A stretch of DNA of 9,628 nt, taken from Dehalococcoidia bacterium (GTDB lineage Bacteria; Chloroflexota; Dehalococcoidia; UBA3495; JAAXIE01). A model generated the notes under the pieces. It ran no database searches, was not told the origin of the DNA, and saw only the letters and a program-made list of their open reading frames with translations. Made by a program: the position numbers and the translations under genes. The stretch lies in the NCBI GenBank assembly GCA_012270525.1, contig JAAXIE010000243.1:1-9628 (forward strand), in the 5' to 3' direction. This document shows, in pieces, positions 6,091 to 9,628 of the stretch. The first letter of the stretch is position 1. Each line of letters opens with the position of its first letter.

Positions 6091-6731
6091 CATAACAGTC
6101 CGTCCGCGGTTACCGACGTTGGCTCCCGCTCGTCGTCCTCCTCGAGGACTTCGCCGTCCCTGGGTTGCGTACCGTCTGCGAAGTAGGCCGTGGTACTGTG
6201 GGCGGCACGGCGACGGTTTCGTCGCTTGGCCGCAGGGAGCTCGGGTAGCACAGCCATTCCCACATCTGAACCCTGCTCTGCGACGCCCTGTGCGGCCTTG
6301 TGATCGAGACCCTGGGACATGAGGAGGAACGCCCAACCAGCATCCTTACGTTGCTCGACCAGTGCCTTGATGGAAGCCCGGGTGTGCTCTTTGCTGGCGT
6401 TCTCGTACCCGTCGGTGTCCACCATCACCATCACTCTGTCCCCTAGCGAAGACAGACGGTCAGCGTGTCCTATGGCAGTACCAACGGCGTCGTACAGGGG
6501 CGTCATTCTGCCCGGGACGTAGTCTTCCCGTTTCATCGTCGGCCATGAGGCGATGCCACCCTCGAAGAACGTGAGCCATCGTTCGCTGTCGAACATGAAG
6601 ACGGTCAGGTGCGTGCCCTCTGATTGCGTCTTGACATGCTCGACATACTCGTTCATGGATGAGACCACTCGGTCTTCCTGTCCTGCCATCGAACCTGTCG
6701 CGTCGAGCACCGCCACTGCATAGGTCTGCAA
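6090..6731 (-). CDS. Soluble von Willebrand factor A (VWA) domain protein
   Basis: 213 residues, no signal peptide or membrane helix, so cytoplasmic. A complete MIDAS metal site is visible: D10-A-T12-G-S14 (DxTGS), T77 in GRMTPLYDAV, and D105 in VDTDGYEN. Strands VAVLD (6-10), HLTVFMFD (41-48), RVMVMVDTD (99-107) and WAFLLMS (133-139) give the usual alternating fold. The domain ends near 160. The tail 165-213 is first basic (AAKRRNRRRA) and then acidic (VLEEDDEREP) and looks disordered. Such stand-alone VWA proteins bind partners through Mg2+; the partner here (often a MoxR ATPase or chelatase elsewhere) is not in the window. The start is a TTG at 6731 with AGGAGG 6 nt upstream, and a sigma70 promoter lies 28 bp further up, so the rare start is well supported. 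Transcribed away from Hsp20; function unknown. Confidence 0.85.
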   Translation of the reverse strand: MQTYAVAVLDATGSMAGQEDRVVSSMNEYVEHVKTQSEGTHLTVFMFDSERWLTFFEGGIASWPTMKREDYVPGRMTPLYDAVGTAIGHADRLSSLGDRVMVMVDTDGYENASKEHTRASIKALVEQRKDAGWAFLLMSQGLDHKAAQGVAEQGSDVGMAVLPELPAAKRRNRRRAAHSTTAYFADGTQPRDGEVLEEDDEREPTSVTADGLL

Positions 6732-6758
6732 TGCGTCCCTCCTGATTTGGATATGCTT

Positions 6759-6787
6759 ATTGTAACCATACCCAAAGAATGAGTCAA
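6759..6787 (-). promoter_or_regulatory. Sigma70-like promoter of the VWA gene
   Basis: Minus strand TTGACT (6782-6787), 17 bp, TACAAT (6759-6764): 5/6 and 5/6 matches. The predicted start near 6752 gives a leader of about 20 nt that carries the AGGAGG site of the TTG start at 6731. Confidence 0.65.
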
Positions 6788-6817
6788 GCTAATATGCTCT
6801 AGCAGCCATCATTAGAA

Positions 6818-6846
6818 TTGACAACTATCACTAAACTCTGTAATGT
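6818..6846 (+). promoter_or_regulatory. Sigma70-like promoter of the Hsp20 gene
   Basis: TTGACA (6818-6823, perfect), then TAATGT (6841-6846) after 17 bp; a better -10, TGTAAT (6839-6844), sits at a short 15-bp spacing. The predicted start near 6853 leaves a leader of about 64 nt. No CIRCE repeat (TTAGCACTC-N9-GAGTGCTAA) is visible between 6732 and 6916, so heat control by HrcA is not supported here. Confidence 0.5.
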
Positions 6847-6916
6847 ATGCACTGAAAGGGCTGCACAGTCAAAACAGTGACAGGCCCTCGAAGCGCAAAA
6901 TCAGGAGGACGCTACA

Positions 6917-7390
6917 ATGGTTGCAATCAGGCGATGGGAACCCTATAGGGGCTTGGGACGTGGACACAGGCACCCGGACTTTCTGGGGCCAAGACTGGGC
7001 CGTCATCACGGCTGGCCGGGGTGGAGACAACACCACCTCATAGCTCCCGTGGACATCTTCGAGGAGGGGGACCGCTTGGTCTTGAAGGCCGCCGTGCCCG
7101 GCTTCAAGGCAGGCGACTTCGACCTGACGGTCGAGGACAACATCCTCACCATCAAGGGCGAGACCAACTCCGAAGTATCCAATGAGGACGGCAACTACCT
7201 GTACCGCGAGCGGATGCACGGGGCTTTCCGGCGCGCCTTCCGCCTCCCGGAGAGGGTGGACACCACCAAGGGCGAAAGCTCCTACGAGGACGGCGTGCTG
7301 TCCATTTCCTTCCCCCGTAGGGAGGACATGCTCCCCAGGCAACTGAAGATCGAGGTAGGAGCAGGCTCTAACGCCGCCGACGCCAGCTAG
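6917..7390 (+). CDS. Hsp20 / alpha-crystallin small heat-shock protein
   Basis: 157 residues, an ATP-independent cytoplasmic chaperone that holds unfolding proteins. The alpha-crystallin domain spans about 43-147: APVDIFEEGDRLVLKAAVPG at 43-62, VEDNILTIKGE at 72-82, Y..RERMHGAFRRAFRLPERVD at 96-115 and SYEDGVLSISFPRRE at 122-136, containing the conserved GVL. The C-terminal I-x-V motif for oligomer contacts is I145-E-V147. The N-terminal arm (1-42) is unusual: Arg/Gly/His-rich (GRGHRHPDF, GRHHGWPGWRQHH), lacking the hydrophobic M.RLFDEFF element common in bacterial Hsp20s. ATG at 6917 has AGGAGG 8 nt upstream. Monocistronic, with its own promoter and a strong terminator. Confidence 0.92.
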   Translation: MVAIRRWEPYRGLGRGHRHPDFLGPRLGRHHGWPGWRQHHLIAPVDIFEEGDRLVLKAAVPGFKAGDFDLTVEDNILTIKGETNSEVSNEDGNYLYRERMHGAFRRAFRLPERVDTTKGESSYEDGVLSISFPRREDMLPRQLKIEVGAGSNAADAS

Positions 7391-7412
7391 TGCGGGGGCC
7401 AGCCGGTCCAAC

Positions 7413-7426
7413 CGCTAGGCCTAGCG
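7413..7426. repeat. 14-bp perfect palindrome
   Basis: CGCTAGGCCTAGCG equals its own reverse complement; symmetry does not extend outside it. It lies 23 nt past the Hsp20 stop and just before the terminator. It has no loop, so it is more likely a protein-binding site than an RNA hairpin, if it has a role. Confidence 0.35.
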
Positions 7427-7430
7427 ACCC

Positions 7431-7461
7431 AGGAGGCTTCCGGCAACGCCGGGGGCCTCTT
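7431..7461 (+). terminator. Rho-independent terminator of the Hsp20 gene
   Basis: A GC-rich stem from GAGGCTTCCGGC (7433-7444) and GCCGGGGGCCTC (7448-7459) with a 3-nt AAC loop: 12 pairs including two G-U, extendable by two more. It is followed by a T-rich TTCTCTT. Position, 40 nt after the Hsp20 stop, fits. Confidence 0.75.
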
Positions 7462-7509
7462 CTCTTGGGCAGGAAAGCCCCTGCACCATCCTGCCCGGAC
7501 AAGCCTCTA

Positions 7510-7538
7510 TTGACACCCAAACGGGCTAATCATAGACT
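7510..7538 (+). promoter_or_regulatory. Sigma70-like promoter of the BenD-like dehydrogenase / amidohydrolase operon
   Basis: TTGACA (7510-7515, perfect), 17 bp, TAGACT (7533-7538, 4 of 6). It lies downstream of the Hsp20 terminator. The predicted start near 7545 gives a leader of about 75 nt containing a hairpin. Confidence 0.6.
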
Positions 7539-7553
7539 TCCGGCGACCCGACG

Positions 7554-7571
7554 ACGGCCCCTTAGGGCCGT
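7554..7571 (+). promoter_or_regulatory. Leader hairpin of the BenD-like operon (possible attenuator)
   Basis: ACGGCCC (7554-7560) pairs with GGGCCGT (7565-7571) around a 4-nt CTTA loop and is followed by TTCC, giving UUUCC in RNA counting the last stem base. It begins about 9 nt after the predicted transcription start. The short T tract makes it a weak terminator at best. No leader peptide or antiterminator fold is obvious. Confidence 0.35.
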
Positions 7572-7618
7572 TTCCAACCATCGTTGCAAGGCCCGTTGAT
7601 CCTTTGGAAAGAGGTGCT

Positions 7619-8452
7619 ATGCAGGACTCACTAGATCCCCGCGCAGCCGGAGGAAAGAGGCTGCGGGACAAAGTGTGCATCGTAACCGGTTCTGGCCAGG
7701 GCATCGGACGCGCCACCGCCCGCAGGCTGGGTGAAGAGGGTGGCCGGATAGTTGTCGCCGAGCGAGTGGACGAGAGCGCTACCCGTACCACTGTGGAGTT
7801 GCGCGAGGCAGGCGTCGATGCGACCAAGGTGCTGGCGGACGTCGGTACCTTCGAGGGGGCGCAGGCCATGGTGCAGGAGGCCATGGCTGCCTATGGTCGC
7901 GTCGATGTGCTGGTAAATAACGTGGGTGGCACCATCTGGATGCAGCCCTACCACAAATACACCCCAGAGCAGGTGAATCTGGAGCTTGAGCGTACCCTCT
8001 ATCCTACTATGTGGTGCTGCCTAGCCGTGCTGCCGGTGATGATGGAGCAACGGTCAGGCTCCATCGTCAATCTGGGTTCCCAGTCGCCCCGGGGCCTGCA
8101 CCGGCTGCCTTATGCCGTGGGCAAGGGAGGTATCTTCGCCCTGACCAAGGTGCTCTCCATGGAATATGGTCAGTATGGCATAAGGGTCAACACAGTATCC
8201 CCTGGCGGTACCGCGGTACCCGACCGCATCACCCCACGCACGGCCTTGGGTGGCGGCCTCTATGCCGATGAGCCTGACAACGAAGAATACGCTGAGTACC
8301 GCACCCAGATGCTGGACGACATTCGCAACCAGCAGTCCATCAGGAGGCCGGGCAATCCGGAGGAACAGGCGTCGACCATCGCCTTCCTGGCCTCGGACGA
8401 CGCATCCTTCATCACGGGCCAGGTGATCAACTGCAGTGGCGGCCAGTCCTAG
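7619..8452 (+). CDS. BenD-like cis-diol dehydrogenase (SDR family)
   Basis: 277 residues, SDR fold, cytoplasmic. TGSGQGIG at 23-30 binds the cofactor; NNVGG at 100-104 replaces NNAG. The catalytic set is S154 (VNLGSQS), Y165 and K169 (YAVGK). The stretch VLVNNVGGTIW at 97-107, LYPTMWCCLAVLP at 127-139 and RG.HRLPYA.GKGG at 158-171 are the pattern of BenD/XylL, the dehydrogenase that converts the cis-diol of benzoate to catechol with loss of CO2 and formation of NADH. PGGT at 195-198 and ASFITGQVI at 262-270 also fit. No BenABC-type ring-hydroxylating dioxygenase is beside it, so the in-vivo substrate may be another cyclic diol or alcohol. Start: ATG at 7619 with GAGG 4 nt upstream; an in-frame TTG 15 nt earlier is less likely. 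First gene of an operon with the amidohydrolase 37 nt downstream. Confidence 0.8.
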   Translation: MQDSLDPRAAGGKRLRDKVCIVTGSGQGIGRATARRLGEEGGRIVVAERVDESATRTTVELREAGVDATKVLADVGTFEGAQAMVQEAMAAYGRVDVLVNNVGGTIWMQPYHKYTPEQVNLELERTLYPTMWCCLAVLPVMMEQRSGSIVNLGSQSPRGLHRLPYAVGKGGIFALTKVLSMEYGQYGIRVNTVSPGGTAVPDRITPRTALGGGLYADEPDNEEYAEYRTQMLDDIRNQQSIRRPGNPEEQASTIAFLASDDASFITGQVINCSGGQS

Positions 8453-8489
8453 GCCCCGGTTCCCACAACAGATACAAGGAGTCAAGGTC

Positions 8490-9608
8490 ATGCCGGACTA
8501 CATGATGATATCCGCGGACTCCCATGTGAGCGAACCCCCAAACCTGTGGGTGGACCGGGTGGACAGCAAGTTCAGGGAACGCGCCCCCCAACTGGCGACC
8601 GACCTGCCGGGCAAGCCGGGTGCATATTTCCTCTACGAGGGCTTGGACCCCCATCCTCTGGGAGTTGGCTTGGCAGCTGGCAAGACTCCCGAGGAGCTGG
8701 CCCAATTTCTGCAGCAGGGCACCTACTCCGACGCCCGCCCTGGCGGGTGGGACCCAGCCGAGCGCATGGCCGACATGGAGTTGGACGGCGTGGAAGCAGA
8801 GGTGCTCTACACCACCCTGGGGTTCCGTATATTCTGGCTCAAGGATCCCGCCCTGCAGGCGGAATGCTTCCGCGTGTACAACGACTGGCTCGCGGAGTTC
8901 TGTAGCTATGCACCAGACCGTCTGGCAGGGCTGGCGATGATACCCCTGTTCGACCCCCGAGAAGGCGCCAAAGAGTTGCAACGGTGCGCTGAAATGGGGC
9001 TGAGGGGAGCCATGATCTGGTGCTCGCCCCCGCCGGAGCAGCCGTACAGTTCCACTATGTACGACCCCTTCTGGGCAGCGGCCCAGGAGATGAACATGCC
9101 CATCAGCCTCCATGCCATCACGGGAGTGGGCCGGGAAAGCCAGTGGAACTTCAGCCTCGAAGAGCGGTACATGCGCTCTACCATTCTGCACCACGAGGTG
9201 GAGCGTTCCTTCAGCGTCCTGATTTTCTCCGGGGTGCTGGACCGGTTCCCCAACCTCAAGGTAGTCTCCGCTGAGAACAGCGCTGGCTGGCTACCCTTCT
9301 ACCTGCAGCGCATGGACCGCACCTTCGAGCGCAGCCGCCACGCCTCGGGGTACAACATGCAACTGAAGCCCAGCGAGTACTTTCAACGCCAGATGTACTG
9401 CACCTACATCGACGACTTCGTGGGCGTTGCGACCCGCGACTTTATCGGCGTGGACAAGCTATTGTGGTCCTCCGATTACCCTCACCAAGCCTCCACGTGG
9501 CCCCACTCTCAAGAGGTGGTGGAGAGGGACTTCGCAGGAGCCAGCGACGAGGACCGCTACAAGATTACCCGTGGCAACGTAAGCCAGCTCTACGGCTTCG
9601 ACCTGTAG
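8490..9608 (+). CDS. Amidohydrolase-2 family metalloenzyme (TIM-barrel hydrolase or decarboxylase)
   Basis: 372 residues, cytoplasmic, no signal peptide. The fold is that of amidohydrolase family 2 (ACMSD, gamma-resorcylate and related decarboxylases, lactone hydrolases). Metal-site landmarks: ISADSHVSEPPNLW at 7-20 (D10-S-H12 in place of HxH, a common variant in this subgroup), H208 in PISLHAITG, E262 in VVSAENSAGWLPF, and D329 in LLWSSDYPHQ. GVEAEVLYTTLG at 100-111 and DRLAGLAMIPLFDP at 143-156 are also typical. It could decarboxylate an aromatic acid, hydrolyse a C-C bond or open a lactone; the sequence does not decide. Its place 37 nt behind a BenD-like dehydrogenase suggests that they act in sequence on a cyclic compound. 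Start at 8490 with AAGGAG 8 nt upstream; a GTG frame 54 nt earlier overlaps the dehydrogenase and is rejected. Only 20 bases follow the stop. Confidence 0.85.
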   Translation: MPDYMMISADSHVSEPPNLWVDRVDSKFRERAPQLATDLPGKPGAYFLYEGLDPHPLGVGLAAGKTPEELAQFLQQGTYSDARPGGWDPAERMADMELDGVEAEVLYTTLGFRIFWLKDPALQAECFRVYNDWLAEFCSYAPDRLAGLAMIPLFDPREGAKELQRCAEMGLRGAMIWCSPPPEQPYSSTMYDPFWAAAQEMNMPISLHAITGVGRESQWNFSLEERYMRSTILHHEVERSFSVLIFSGVLDRFPNLKVVSAENSAGWLPFYLQRMDRTFERSRHASGYNMQLKPSEYFQRQMYCTYIDDFVGVATRDFIGVDKLLWSSDYPHQASTWPHSQEVVERDFAGASDEDRYKITRGNVSQLYGFDL

Positions 9609-9628
9609 GACAGGCGTTACTCACATAT

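Larger units (their letters stand above)
7391..7618 (+). other. Intergenic region between Hsp20 and the BenD-like operon
   Basis: 228 bases without a gene. In order it holds a 14-bp perfect palindrome (7413-7426), the Hsp20 terminator (7431-7461), a sigma70-like promoter (7510-7538), and a hairpin in the leader of the next operon (7554-7571). Confidence 0.6.

Noticed and set aside
6732..6916. CIRCE or other heat-shock operator upstream of Hsp20
   Set aside because: No TTAGCACTC/GAGTGCTAA-like inverted repeat is present; only sigma70-like boxes are visible.
8436..8489. GTG start for the amidohydrolase at 8436, overlapping the dehydrogenase end
   Set aside because: No ribosome site; the ATG at 8490 has AAGGAG at 8 nt and the family motif begins just after it.
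1..9628. CRISPR array, tRNA, insertion sequence or attachment site
   Set aside because: No regularly spaced repeats, no cloverleaf-like sequence, no transposase or integrase reading frame and no terminal inverted repeats were seen.

Overview
GC-rich bacterial DNA with dense single-domain metabolic genes and no tRNA, rRNA, CRISPR or insertion sequence. The mix suggests Chloroflexota, most likely the SAR202 / Dehalococcoidia side. The grounds are several flavin-dependent (luciferase-like) monooxygenases, short-chain dehydrogenases (SDRs) and an amidohydrolase-2 enzyme close together, plus a peptide-type binding lipoprotein with an 'ACGEE...TPAPTP' start. This placement is inference from gene content; no taxonomic marker lies in the window.

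Layout, left to right. (i) 1-153, minus: N-terminus of an HSL-type alpha/beta hydrolase running off the left edge. (ii) 219-423, minus: a small highly charged 50-residue protein gene that reads intact only if one base is restored, followed by a perfect hairpin. (iii) 720-2601, minus: a two-gene operon, SDR then RutA-like flavin monooxygenase, 25 nt apart, with its own promoter. (iv) 2789-4753, minus: an orphan lipid-anchored ABC solute-binding protein with three imperfect helical repeats between lipobox and binding domain. (v) 4947-6002, plus: a LuxA-type flavin monooxygenase, divergent from the binding protein. (vi) 6090-6731, minus: a VWA-domain protein with a TTG start, convergent with (v) over a two-sided hairpin. 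(vii) 6917-7390, plus: an Hsp20 small heat-shock protein, divergent from the VWA gene and followed by a strong terminator. (viii) 7619-9608, plus: an operon of a BenD-like cis-diol dehydrogenase (SDR) and an amidohydrolase-2 metalloenzyme.

The enzymes fit oxidative attack on cyclic or otherwise recalcitrant organic compounds: flavin monooxygenation, alcohol/diol dehydrogenation, and hydrolysis or decarboxylation, with the lipoprotein capturing an oligopeptide-like or other solute outside. Substrates cannot be read from the sequence. Reduced flavin must come from a reductase encoded elsewhere, since none is here.

Regulation is unusually readable. Six sigma70-like promoters, each with a TTGAC-type -35 and exactly 17 bp to the -10, sit in front of the six transcription units. 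Two divergent pairs (binding protein/LuxA-type enzyme; VWA/Hsp20) have back-to-back -35 boxes about 30 bp apart. The best oddities are the one-base-broken small gene, an SDR lacking the usual catalytic serine, the repeat linker of the binding protein, and a hairpin just inside the leader of the BenD-like operon. I see no clear evidence of a wholly new defence or mobile system.
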